The notes under the pieces are model-generated. The model saw nothing but the letters and a program-made list of their open reading frames with translations, was not told the DNA's origin and did not search any database. The position numbers and the translations under genes are program-made. A stretch of DNA of 37,198 bases, from the NCBI RefSeq assembly GCF_024519285.1, contig NZ_JAMZCY010000016.1, positions 1 through 37,198 of the forward strand. The letters are read 5' to 3'. Source of the stretch: Cohnella sp. WQ 127256. Lineage in GTDB: Bacteria; Bacillota; Bacilli; Paenibacillales; Paenibacillaceae. Positions 16,555 to 24,949 of the stretch are shown here, piece after piece. Within the stretch, counting starts at the first letter, position 1. Each line of letters starts with the position of its first letter.

Positions 16555-18321
16555 TCACTTGCTTTCACGATTTGCCCTAATAGCGGGAAAAGTAATGCGA
16601 ACCGTTGTTCCAAAGCCCCGTTGACTAACGATTGTCACGCCATATTCTCTTCCGTAATGCAGCTTGATTCGTTGGTCGACGTTCCGTATTCCGTAGCCCA
16701 CTTGAACGACTTTATCGGATGAATCAAAAATCTGCTTAATCTTATCAGGATGAAAGCCGATCCCATCGTCGATAACTAGAAACACAATGGAACCATTCTC
16801 TATCTTCCCAACAATTCTAATGTTAATACTGTCACCACACCACGCATGCTCAAGTGTATTTTCGACGAACGGCTGAAGGACAAGCTTTAACGTTTCATAC
16901 GAGAATATGTCCATATCAATATCATAATGAACCTGCATACGTTCATCATATTTTGTTTGTTGGATGTCAATATACGCTTTGACCTGCTCCAATTCATTGA
17001 ATATGGAGATGAGGCTTCTTCCATTATTGAGGGAGAGACGATAAAATTTAGCCAAATCCAGCACCATCAAATGTAGCTTCTCCACCTCACCAAATTTAGC
17101 TAACCGACTGATCGAGGAAAGTGTGTTATATAGAAAGTGCGGATTGATTTGTGCTTGAAGTGAGGCGAGCTCAGCCTCTTTCTTCTGTAAATTGGTTACA
17201 TATACTTCTCTGATCAAGCCGCCGATATTATATCCCATCTCATTCAGCGCTAGTGAAATCCTCGTAAACTCATCGTTCCCTTTAAATAAAATCCGTTTGT
17301 GAAACTCCCCTTCTTGGAAGGAATCCAATACCGACACGATCTTCGTGACCCGCTTGGAGAAAAACCGTGATATGAAAAAGCCAGCAATGGAGAAAATGAA
17401 GAAACAAGCTAGACAGATCAGGATCGTTAAATTTCGAACTTTGGTCGTATCCCTCTCGATCAGATTCGTGGGAACGAGTGCAATAAGATTCCAATTCAAA
17501 TCAGGTAGAACCTCTTGAATGACCAAATGATCTTTCATCTTCGTATCCGACCACACTTTGCCGATTGTCCATTCGGGTGAACCCGAGGAGACGACGATAC
17601 GCTGCTGCTCGTCTGAGATGAGGATTGCCGTTCCTTCACTAATTTTCTTAAAATCAACACTTTCAAACATTTCCGATAAATAGACACTAATCCTTAGAAA
17701 TCCAATCTCGCTAGGAATCACTTCATTGATGTCGACTAATCTTCTTAATAGTGAAATACGACCAAATTGATTATCATCCTCTATCCTCTTCCATTGCATC
17801 GTCTCTTTGTATTGCTCCACAGGAAACTCCTTATACCAGTGCTTCCCGATGATTCGTTTAATATGATACCAATCGAAGGATCGACTGTTAACCGTTAATG
17901 GATCCACATTAGTGTTTAAGTTATAAATTTCAGAAAGCGTATCGTTATGAAGATAGAAGCTCAGCCATACTTTGCTCCTTGTCGTTTCAATGGCTGTACG
18001 AAATTTGGGTAGCATGTACTTCTTAGTCGCCTCATAATTAACCCAACCTTCTTCATAGTGACGAAGGTGTCTAGCTAAAGTATCGTCCGTATAGAGCAGA
18101 TCGGAAATGCGTATAATTTCACCAAATTTATATGCGATATTATCTTTCATTTGCTGCAATGTACCTTGTATATTGCTGCGTGTTTGTTGGCGTATGGATT
18201 CCACGAAGACGGAATTCGCTATGTAGCCAACTAGAAGAACTGGGATGATGATAAAAGCAGAATAAGAGAGCATCAGCTTGTAACCGAAAGGCAGGTATTT
18301 TCTCCCTGTGTTTGCTTGCAC
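16555..18321 (-). CDS. sensor histidine kinase (YesM family) of carbohydrate operon 2
   Basis: The 588-residue kinase has the same build as the neighbouring one: a helix at about 14-38, an extracellular domain to about 295, a second helix (298-318), HAMP, LQAQINPHFLYNT with phospho-acceptor His395, then the ATPase domain (LQPFVENTLEHAW, DDGIGFH, GYGIRNVDQRIKLHYG). The start is GTG at 18321 with AAGGAG 9 bases upstream. It follows the response regulator by 29 bases, so the order is regulator then kinase, the reverse of operon 1. A terminator follows directly. Its extracellular sequence is clearly different from that of the other kinase, so the two should sense different ligands. Confidence 0.92.
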   Translation of the reverse strand: MQANTGRKYLPFGYKLMLSYSAFIIIPVLLVGYIANSVFVESIRQQTRSNIQGTLQQMKDNIAYKFGEIIRISDLLYTDDTLARHLRHYEEGWVNYEATKKYMLPKFRTAIETTRSKVWLSFYLHNDTLSEIYNLNTNVDPLTVNSRSFDWYHIKRIIGKHWYKEFPVEQYKETMQWKRIEDDNQFGRISLLRRLVDINEVIPSEIGFLRISVYLSEMFESVDFKKISEGTAILISDEQQRIVVSSGSPEWTIGKVWSDTKMKDHLVIQEVLPDLNWNLIALVPTNLIERDTTKVRNLTILICLACFFIFSIAGFFISRFFSKRVTKIVSVLDSFQEGEFHKRILFKGNDEFTRISLALNEMGYNIGGLIREVYVTNLQKKEAELASLQAQINPHFLYNTLSSISRLAKFGEVEKLHLMVLDLAKFYRLSLNNGRSLISIFNELEQVKAYIDIQQTKYDERMQVHYDIDMDIFSYETLKLVLQPFVENTLEHAWCGDSINIRIVGKIENGSIVFLVIDDGIGFHPDKIKQIFDSSDKVVQVGYGIRNVDQRIKLHYGREYGVTIVSQRGFGTTVRITFPAIRANRESK

Positions 18322-18350
18322 TTCCTCCCACTCCTTCCACTACAGCATCT

Positions 18351-19919
18351 TTAATGCTTTCTTCTATATTCAAGCGGGGTCATCCCACTCGTTTCTCTGA
18401 ACTGTCGACTGAAATACGGCAAGTATCGATAACCGACCAAGCTCGCTACTTCATAGATTTTAAGATTCGTGCTCCTCAGTAGGCTTTGTGCCTTTTCCAT
18501 CCGAAGGGCAATAATATAATCGCTGAAATTTTGGTTTGTTTCTTCTTTGAATACGAGTCCTAGATAATTGGGAGAAAACGAAAATTGGTTCGCAACCTCA
18601 CGGAGCGTAATATTGTCATGCAAACGTTCACTCACACTTGCTATGATATCCTGTACAAGCTTTCCGTTCTTGGTATACTTCTTCATTTGCAGTAATTCGG
18701 ACAATTCAAACACCCGATTCCGCAACCACGTATGAATATCATCAATCGTTTCAAATTGTAGCAAAATATCAAGGTTCTTGAGCTCTAAGCCAAGGAGCTT
18801 AAATAATTCTTCATTTACTGTGCGTAAATATTCGTTAAGCTTCATAACAACGTACATCGAGAAATTATGAATGGTAATCTTGGAGCCCATCCGCGAAGTG
18901 ATCTGGAACAAACCAAATAGCTCATCATGAATTCGGACTAAATCATACTGAGACATTGCGACCAGCATCGCTTCCAAGTGTTCGTCCAAGCTTCTGACAT
19001 CTTGAATTTCATTTTTACCAAGCTTTTCGTAACTGATTATTTTCCCTTTCCCCTGGAACATCTTAGCGTCTAATGCCTCAACCGCTTGACCATAAGAGAT
19101 ATGTAATTCATCCAGGCCAGTAACGATGCCGCCCATTCCGATTGTAATTGTGAAGGGGAAGCTCATCTGGATCTGTTGAATTAATTGCTTCATTTCCTCC
19201 AGTCCTATGCTCTGTTCGAGAAGTAAGGCATTTCTCTGCTTCGAGATTCTGCACATGTGTTCAATTCCATGCTGATTGAAATACGACGATAATGTCTCAT
19301 AATAAGTCGTAAGCATATTTTTTCTTTCAATATCCGCATACGGATTGAGCTTCCACGAATAATCATCGATTTCCAAGATCACAATTTGAACAGGCCAACA
19401 TAAGCTATCCAATTGGTATTCTTTATGAAGGAGATTGGAAGAAGCCCCTTCCACTGGAGGCTCTAGTAATTGCAGCAAGTATTCATTCTTAACGATGGGG
19501 ACCATCTGCTTATAAGCTTTCTCTGTTTCTTGTACCTTTTTCTTCCCATTTAGGTCCTGACAGATTCTAATCAAAGAATCAATTAACTCCTTGTCGTCCA
19601 TCGGCTTTAATACATACCCATGTGCGTTCAACGAGATCGCCTGTTTTACATAGTTAAAATCCTGATGCCCACTAACAAAAATAATCCGGAGATTCCCTTG
19701 CTTCTCCAGAGCCCTTTTGGCTAATTCTAGCCCCGACATATTCGGCATGCGAATATCCGTAACAAGAATATCGATTTCTTCTTTATCGATCACCTCACAA
19801 GCGGCGAATCCGCTATTAACGGCTCCGACGACCTCTAGACCAAGCTCCTGCCAAGGAATGAATTTGCGCATTCCCTCTAAGTCCAATATTTCATCATCCG
19901 CAAGCAACACCTTGTACAA
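18351..19919 (-). CDS. AraC-type response regulator (YesN family) of carbohydrate operon 2
   Basis: The 522-residue protein has a receiver domain (ADDE at 7-10, Asp55 in LVTDIRMPN, FVSGHQDF, VLKPMD). A long central region (about 130-405) of the kind found in large YesN proteins follows, then an AraC double helix-turn-helix (about 415-520; TLREVANQFSFSPNYLGLVFKEET and EVASLVGYRYLPYFSRQFRETSG). The start is TTG at 19919, justified by a perfect AAGGAG 9 bases upstream; no ATG fits. It lies between the binding-lipoprotein gene and the kinase, behind a 15-bp hairpin that probably lowers its expression relative to the transporter. Its target is likely the promoter of operon 2. Confidence 0.92.
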   Translation of the reverse strand: MYKVLLADDEILDLEGMRKFIPWQELGLEVVGAVNSGFAACEVIDKEEIDILVTDIRMPNMSGLELAKRALEKQGNLRIIFVSGHQDFNYVKQAISLNAHGYVLKPMDDKELIDSLIRICQDLNGKKKVQETEKAYKQMVPIVKNEYLLQLLEPPVEGASSNLLHKEYQLDSLCWPVQIVILEIDDYSWKLNPYADIERKNMLTTYYETLSSYFNQHGIEHMCRISKQRNALLLEQSIGLEEMKQLIQQIQMSFPFTITIGMGGIVTGLDELHISYGQAVEALDAKMFQGKGKIISYEKLGKNEIQDVRSLDEHLEAMLVAMSQYDLVRIHDELFGLFQITSRMGSKITIHNFSMYVVMKLNEYLRTVNEELFKLLGLELKNLDILLQFETIDDIHTWLRNRVFELSELLQMKKYTKNGKLVQDIIASVSERLHDNITLREVANQFSFSPNYLGLVFKEETNQNFSDYIIALRMEKAQSLLRSTNLKIYEVASLVGYRYLPYFSRQFRETSGMTPLEYRRKH

Positions 19920-19948
19920 TATTACTCACTCCTTAGAAAATGAATATT

Positions 19949-19986
19949 GGCAAGGAGGATATACAGTTATGTATATCCTCCTTGCC
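19949..19986 (-). terminator. strong intercistronic hairpin (partial terminator or mRNA processing stem)
   Basis: A perfect 15-bp stem, ggcaaggaggatata/tatatcctccttgcc, has an 8-base loop. It lies 18 bases after the binding-protein stop and 30 bases before the regulator start. The minus-strand tail AATATTCATTTTC is T-rich but not a clean U-tract, so partial readthrough to the regulator/kinase genes is likely. Confidence 0.8.
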
Positions 19987-20004
19987 TATGAACTCTCGCG
20001 GATC

Positions 20005-21705
20005 TTAGTTTCCGTTCATTTTCGCTACGTTTGCTTGCCAAGCACCTGTTTGGTAATCAAGTTGCTTCTGATAACCAACAGCAAACGCTTTTTCATTCGC
20101 TTCGTCAAGAATTTTCAGCACTTCTTCATCGCTCTTTGCGTACAATGCTTTCGCTCTGTACTCGTCGAAGATATCTTCAACTGCTTGAGTGGCAATACCT
20201 TCTTCGGAATCCTTGGATGGTAGCATATTTACAGAATATTCTGTAGCGTCTGCTTGTGTTTTCCAAGTGACTTCATATTGGTAATGTGTGTTCCAGTTCT
20301 GCTTCTCTATTGGCAATGTTGATTCATATTTCGCTTTAGTCGTATCAAGGAAAACAGTATTACCATTCCAGAAAATATTGTTGGAATCTGCTTGAAGCTT
20401 AGCAAGACCTTCTGGGTCTGAACCATATTTCTCTGTGAAGATCGGAGTAATTCCATCTGCTTCTAGGCCATCCCAATATCCGCCTTCAGGTCCCCACATA
20501 AGAACACGTTGACCTTCAGGTCCTGTGTACCAGTCAAGGAATGCGAAGATCGCTTCTGGATCTTTTGCAGATTTCGTAATTACACTTACATTCCATCCCA
20601 ACTTACTGTAAGTACCTGGGAAGATTTTGTTTTTGTCCAATCCGGTCTTAGCGATCGGCCATGTTACGAAGTAACCAGCATCTGGATCAGCTTTTGATAG
20701 AATGCCGTTTCCTTCTGCTGCAAAGTCAGTTGGGCTAGAGCTAGCGTAAACTGCAACTTTACCGTTCAATACTTTTTCTTTTACTTGATCACGTGTTTGG
20801 GTCAGAGCATCTTGCGTCATTAACTTCTCACGGAACAATTTAGCAGCATATTGCATCGATTCACGGAATGTTGGATCAGCGAAGACCGAAGTCATTTTGC
20901 CATCTCTAGGAATAGAGCGGTTACCTACCCAACGGTTTAGAGCATTTTCTTCAAATGCAGTGTATAGAACATCTAGACCTTGACCGTCGATAACAAGCTC
21001 GGGCTCGAATGGTACAACGTCACTATATTTCGCTTTAACAGCTTTCAAGTATTCATAAAGATCGTCAGTCGTTTCCAATTTAGGAGAACCGAGCTCTTTA
21101 TAGATTTTCTTATTCACAACATAGCCAGCGTTACCGTTTGGTTGATTCGTATACCAGTTCGGGAACTGATACAGCTTGCCATCATCACTGCGAAGCATGT
21201 TAATCGCTTCTGTGCTCAACCATTTTTTCAAGTTCGGATACTTTTCGATGTAGTCATCGAATGGAACTAGCATATCAGACTCAATCAATAGCTTAATATC
21301 TGCGGAGTGACGATCCGCCCAGATCACGTCTGGAAGAGTTTTCGATGCCATCATCGTATTCAGCTTTGTTTTTGCATTGTTTGCGGATTGAACAGCTGTG
21401 ATATTAACCTTTTTGTTTTCTTTGATCCACTTAGAGGCAGCGTCTTCGCCCCATTTAGGCATTGAATACCAATCATAGTGACCGTAGAAGCTGAATTCCA
21501 GAGGCTCTTTACCTACTTCATAGAGATCAGCTACGGGTTCTTCGCTTGCAGCCTCACTGCCGCTTGCAGAAGGTGCTGTGCTTGCGCTTGGGGAGGATGA
21601 TGCTCCGCCCTCCTTGTTGTTCTTACCAGAACAACCAGCTAGAACTACGGTTAACATCATTAGGACTGCAACTGAAACGAGTAGAGCCTTTTTGGTGCTT
21701 CTCAT
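20005..21705 (-). CDS. LplA-like extracellular solute-binding lipoprotein
   Basis: The 566-residue protein begins with a lipoprotein signal ending in VLAGC (cysteine 25) and a Ser/Ala/Glu-rich linker (about 30-60). A large family 1 binding domain follows (LPDVIWADRHSADIKLLIE, YQFPNWYTNQPNGNAGYVVNKKIYKELG, GWNVSVITKSAKDPEAIFAFLDWYTGPEGQ). At over 550 residues it belongs with the long LplA-type proteins that accompany LplB/LplC permeases, not with the 450-residue type of operon 1. It should bind an oligosaccharide, possibly a pectic or other plant-derived fragment; the substrate cannot be deduced. It follows the permeases by 77 bases and has its own ribosome binding site (GGAAGGGG). Confidence 0.9.
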   Translation of the reverse strand: MRSTKKALLVSVAVLMMLTVVLAGCSGKNNKEGGASSSPSASTAPSASGSEAASEEPVADLYEVGKEPLEFSFYGHYDWYSMPKWGEDAASKWIKENKKVNITAVQSANNAKTKLNTMMASKTLPDVIWADRHSADIKLLIESDMLVPFDDYIEKYPNLKKWLSTEAINMLRSDDGKLYQFPNWYTNQPNGNAGYVVNKKIYKELGSPKLETTDDLYEYLKAVKAKYSDVVPFEPELVIDGQGLDVLYTAFEENALNRWVGNRSIPRDGKMTSVFADPTFRESMQYAAKLFREKLMTQDALTQTRDQVKEKVLNGKVAVYASSSPTDFAAEGNGILSKADPDAGYFVTWPIAKTGLDKNKIFPGTYSKLGWNVSVITKSAKDPEAIFAFLDWYTGPEGQRVLMWGPEGGYWDGLEADGITPIFTEKYGSDPEGLAKLQADSNNIFWNGNTVFLDTTKAKYESTLPIEKQNWNTHYQYEVTWKTQADATEYSVNMLPSKDSEEGIATQAVEDIFDEYRAKALYAKSDEEVLKILDEANEKAFAVGYQKQLDYQTGAWQANVAKMNGN

Positions 21706-21743
21706 TTTCTAAATGCCCCTTCCTTTTTTTAGTATAATCTATG

Positions 21744-21764
21744 TTTAAAGCACAATGCTCTAAA
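21744..21764 (-). other. small hairpin upstream of the LplA-like gene
   Basis: On the minus strand TTTAGAGCA and TGCTTTAAA form a 9-bp stem (one G-U pair) with the loop TTG. It lies in the 77-base gap between the second permease and the binding-protein gene. It could be a processing or stabilising stem that raises expression of the binding protein. A TATACT follows on the same strand but has no convincing -35. Confidence 0.4.
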
Positions 21765-21782
21765 CTCAGGGATACAATCCTC

Positions 21783-22679
21783 TCATTCCTTCAAGGAGCC
21801 TACAAGCACACCCTTAACGAAATATCTTTGCAAGAATGGGTATACACAGATGATAGGAAGTGTAGCTACCATCATGATGGCCATCGACAAAGATTTACTC
21901 GTAATACTTTGCATTCTCCCGAGAATCGCTTGAGAGGCTGTATCGAGTGCTGAGGTATTCGCCGTAATCACGTTCGTGTTCAGAACCTGCTGTAGTAAGG
22001 TCTGAATTGGAATCAACTTCTCGTTCGTGATATAGATACTAGGCAAGAACCATTCGTTCCAATGGTAAACCGCCGTAAATAGCGCCAAGGTAGCGATGAC
22101 CGGACCGGAAAGCGGAAGCACGATTCGTAAGTACGTTCCCCAATTTCCGCATCCATCGATTTTCGCTGACTCCTGTAAGCCATCCGGTAAACCATTAAAG
22201 AATGTCCGAAATATGATCATATTCCACACGTTGATTAACGAAGGAATAATGTACACCCAGAATGAGTTATCTAATCCAATTCCACGGATAAGTAAATACG
22301 TTGGAATCAATCCACCACCAAAATACATAGTGAAGATGCAGATTATCATATAATACTTGCGACCAATCATCTCTTTCTTGGTCATTCCATAGGCTAAGAT
22401 CGAAGTGGCTAAGATGGAGGTAATTGTCCCGATCACAGTACGTAATATGGTGACAGTAAAGGCTCCTATCAATCTCTTATCCTTGAACACGGTGTCATAA
22501 TTGTCCCAAGTCCAAGCTCTTGGCCAGAAGGTGATCCCCCCAAGAGCCGTATCTTTCCCCTCATTAAAGGAGATGACTAACGCATTCCAGAACGGATAGA
22601 AGGTTGTAAAGGCTAGCAGTGTCAAGAATATATAAATCGCAATGATCATCGAACGATCGCCGTAACCAAGTCTTCTCAT
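21783..22679 (-). CDS. carbohydrate ABC transporter permease (LplC/YtcP type)
   Basis: The 298-residue inner-membrane permease has six predicted helices and the EAA loop ESAKIDGCGNWGTYLRIVLPLS (about 170-191). The N-terminal LTLLAFTTFYPFWNALVISFNEGKD is typical of LplC/YtcP proteins. Its end, YFVKGVLVGSLKE, is also characteristic. It follows the LplB-like partner by 34 bases and forms the channel with it. No ATPase gene is encoded nearby, so a shared MsmX-type ATPase elsewhere is expected. Confidence 0.92.
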   Translation of the reverse strand: MRRLGYGDRSMIIAIYIFLTLLAFTTFYPFWNALVISFNEGKDTALGGITFWPRAWTWDNYDTVFKDKRLIGAFTVTILRTVIGTITSILATSILAYGMTKKEMIGRKYYMIICIFTMYFGGGLIPTYLLIRGIGLDNSFWVYIIPSLINVWNMIIFRTFFNGLPDGLQESAKIDGCGNWGTYLRIVLPLSGPVIATLALFTAVYHWNEWFLPSIYITNEKLIPIQTLLQQVLNTNVITANTSALDTASQAILGRMQSITSKSLSMAIMMVATLPIICVYPFLQRYFVKGVLVGSLKE

Positions 22680-22713
22680 GGATGTCCTCGCTTCCTTCCG
22701 TAAATTTGGCGCA

Positions 22714-23670
22714 TTACCATAAGCTGTTTCCTGATCTACGGGCTAAGTAATTTGCCATTACCAGCATTCCAACACTGATAATAGCTTTGAATAAACCAAT
22801 TGCTGTTGCATAAGCATATCGTCCATTTTGGATCCCCGTACGGTACACATAGGTATCTAGTACATCCGTTACTTCCCTCAGCAGAGGATTGGAACCAAGA
22901 AGTAAGATATCTTCGAAACCAGCATTCAATAGATTTCCCATTGCCAATATCATGAAAATAATAATGACTGGCATAATTGAGGGTAAAGTGATTAAGAACA
23001 TTTGCTTGAGCTTGCTTGCCCCATCCATCTCTGCCGCCTCGTACATATGAGGATCGACACCAGCAATCGCTGCAAGATAGACGATTGATGCAAACCCGAT
23101 GTCCTTCCAAACATTGACCGAAACTAATATTGCCCAGAAGTACTCGGAGATGGAGAGGAAGTTGATTGGCTCTTTGATTAGGTTTGCTTGCTCCAGAGCG
23201 ATATTCACACTCCCATTATCCGTAGAGAGCATAGAGGTAAAAAATCCAGCCACGATAACCCACGATAAGAAGTACGGGAGATAACTAACGGTTTGTACAA
23301 TTCTTTTGAAGGCCATATGTCTTACTTCATTTAATATCAGCGCAAGAAATATTGGAGCAGGAAATCCGATACAAAATTTTAAGAGACTCACAATGACCGT
23401 ATTGCGCATAACTCTGGAGAAATCAGGACTGTTAAAAAACTGTTCAAAATATTTGGTGCCGACCCACGGACTATCCAAAAAACCTTTCATGATGTTGTAA
23501 TCCTTAAATGCGGTTAGCACACCATACATCGGTAAGTAGCTAAAAACGAAAATAAGGAGCAAAGCCGGTATTACCATCAGCTGGATATCCCACTGCCTCA
23601 GGAATTGTTTGAATAGGCTATTCGACTTTTTATTCTGTACCGTAGTTTTATTAATGGTTAGCTGTGCCAT
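22714..23670 (-). CDS. carbohydrate ABC transporter permease (LplB type)
   Basis: This permease of about 318 residues has a cytoplasmic N-terminus followed by QLMVIPALLLIFVFSYLPMYGVLTAFKDYN, the LplB hallmark. Its EAA loop is YEAAEMDGASKLKQMFLITLP, and FGNLLNAGFE-like residues (AMGNLLNAGFEDILLL) come near the end. It is the first gene of operon 2. I choose the ATG at 23670 because GGAGGGG lies 7 bases ahead; the GTG at 23676 would abut that site. A TATAAG -10 and a cre-like site lie just upstream. Confidence 0.92.
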   Translation of the reverse strand: MAQLTINKTTVQNKKSNSLFKQFLRQWDIQLMVIPALLLIFVFSYLPMYGVLTAFKDYNIMKGFLDSPWVGTKYFEQFFNSPDFSRVMRNTVIVSLLKFCIGFPAPIFLALILNEVRHMAFKRIVQTVSYLPYFLSWVIVAGFFTSMLSTDNGSVNIALEQANLIKEPINFLSISEYFWAILVSVNVWKDIGFASIVYLAAIAGVDPHMYEAAEMDGASKLKQMFLITLPSIMPVIIIFMILAMGNLLNAGFEDILLLGSNPLLREVTDVLDTYVYRTGIQNGRYAYATAIGLFKAIISVGMLVMANYLARRSGNSLW

Positions 23671-23707
23671 TACCACCCCTCCTGCTGCCTTTGCTTCATA
23701 CCTCTAT

Positions 23708-23732
23708 CTTATAGGGTTGTAAGCGCTCATAA
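23708..23732 (-). promoter_or_regulatory. promoter -10 and overlapping cre-like site of carbohydrate operon 2
   Basis: On the minus strand TTATGAGCGCTTACAA (23732-23717) matches the CcpA consensus WTGNAARCGNWWNCAW with two mismatches. TATAAG (23713-23708), a likely -10, follows at once. No good -35 is present, which would fit an activator-dependent promoter. The site lies about 40 bases before the LplB-type start, so CcpA binding would block transcription initiation. Confidence 0.55.
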
Positions 23733-23802
23733 AATTTGCATCTTCAACTAAAAATGATACTTTGCAAATGAGTTTAACCAAATCTCTTTCATGGGAATGA
23801 AA

Positions 23803-23837
23803 AAAGGCATTTCTCCTAAGGTGGGAGAAATGCCTTT
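23803..23837 (-). terminator. terminator of the chemosensory operon
   Basis: A perfect 14-bp stem (aaaggcatttctcc, 23803-23816, with ggagaaatgccttt, 23824-23837) has a 7-base loop. On the minus strand it runs into TTTTTTCATTCC. It lies 26 bases after the cheB stop. Confidence 0.93.
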
Positions 23838-23862
23838 GAAATATGATCTTATCCTTATCAAG

Positions 23863-24939
23863 CTAACGTCTCGACGCACCTGTAACCTCTAATATTTTCG
23901 ACGTGATCAAGGGTAGAGGTACCGTATGATCCACACAAGACAGCTCAATGGCTGATCTTGGCATCCCGTATACAATACAGGTTTCTTTGGATTCCGCAAT
24001 GGTTGAGCTCGCACCGGTTTGCTTCGCCAGCACCATCCCATTCGCTCCATCATTGCCCATTCCGGTCATTAGAATAAAGTGCCTCTTAAGACTCTTTAAT
24101 TGAGTAATCGAATCAAATAGTACATCAGCCGATGGTCGATGCCCATTTCGCGTGGGCTCCTGATTTAGCTTAATTCTGTATTCCCCATTTATGTGAACAG
24201 CAGTTAGATGATAATCGCCAGGTGCAACATACACCGTTCCGCCCAATATTCGTTCGTTATTTTCAGCCTCTACTACCCGAACACCAGATAATTTATTTAA
24301 TCTCTCTGCCAATGATTTCGTAAACTTGGGCGGCATATGCTGAACCACAAGTAGCGGGTAAGGGAAGCTCGCGGGTAATGCTGTAATTACAGTTTCCAAC
24401 GCCCTTGGTCCCCCTGTTGAGGTGCCTATGGCTAGAATTTGATTGAATTCCTTCATTAAGCCGGCCTGCACACTATCCTTATACCTTAAATCAACCTTCG
24501 AAGCAGCTCTATGGCTTGGGATCATTCGACTCACGGGTATTTGTGCGGCTTGTTTAATCTTAGATACTAATTCCTCTTTCACCTTAAATAAATCAAAGGA
24601 GACCGAACCGGATGGCTTGGAAATAAAATCGATAGCCCCGCTCTGGAGAGCCGTAATCGTAGCCGATGCCCCAGCTTGTGTGAGCGAGCTAAGCATTAGA
24701 ATTGGTGTTGGACGTTGGGCCATGATTTGAGCTAAAGCCTCTAACCCGTTCATTTCCGGCATTTCAACATCTAAGGTCACAACATCCGGCTTCAGCTCAT
24801 TGACCAGCTTAATAGCCTCCAATCCGTTACGAGCTGTTGCAATGACCTCTAATGCGACATCCTCCTCGATCAAACGTGAGATCAGCTTTCGCATGAATAT
24901 AGAATCATCCACGACGAGTACCTTAATCTTTAACACCAC
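23863..24939 (-). CDS. cheB: chemotaxis protein-glutamate methylesterase/deamidase CheB
   Basis: CheB removes methyl groups from, and deamidates, receptor glutamates/glutamines. The 358-residue protein has the two expected domains. The first is a receiver (DDS at 11-13, phospho-acceptor Asp57 in VTLDVEMPEMNG, SSLT, SKPSG). The second is a C-terminal esterase with the catalytic triad Ser174 (GTSTGG), His201 (VVQHMP) and Asp297 (GMGNDGA). The start is GTG at 24939 (a second GTG follows immediately), with AAAGGA upstream. It is the last gene of the chemosensory operon, 10 bases after cheA. The matching methyltransferase CheR is not in the window. Confidence 0.96.
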   Translation of the reverse strand: MVLKIKVLVVDDSIFMRKLISRLIEEDVALEVIATARNGLEAIKLVNELKPDVVTLDVEMPEMNGLEALAQIMAQRPTPILMLSSLTQAGASATITALQSGAIDFISKPSGSVSFDLFKVKEELVSKIKQAAQIPVSRMIPSHRAASKVDLRYKDSVQAGLMKEFNQILAIGTSTGGPRALETVITALPASFPYPLLVVQHMPPKFTKSLAERLNKLSGVRVVEAENNERILGGTVYVAPGDYHLTAVHINGEYRIKLNQEPTRNGHRPSADVLFDSITQLKSLKRHFILMTGMGNDGANGMVLAKQTGASSTIAESKETCIVYGMPRSAIELSCVDHTVPLPLITSKILEVTGASRR

Positions 24940-24949
24940 ATCTCATCCT

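Noticed and set aside
21731..21738. Plus-strand TATAAT as a promoter
   Set aside because: No gene or RNA lies downstream on the plus strand, and no -35 is visible.
10328..23670. Missing ABC ATPase genes as sign of deletion
   Set aside because: CUT1 sugar transporters in Firmicutes usually share a distant MsmX-type ATPase, so the absence is normal.
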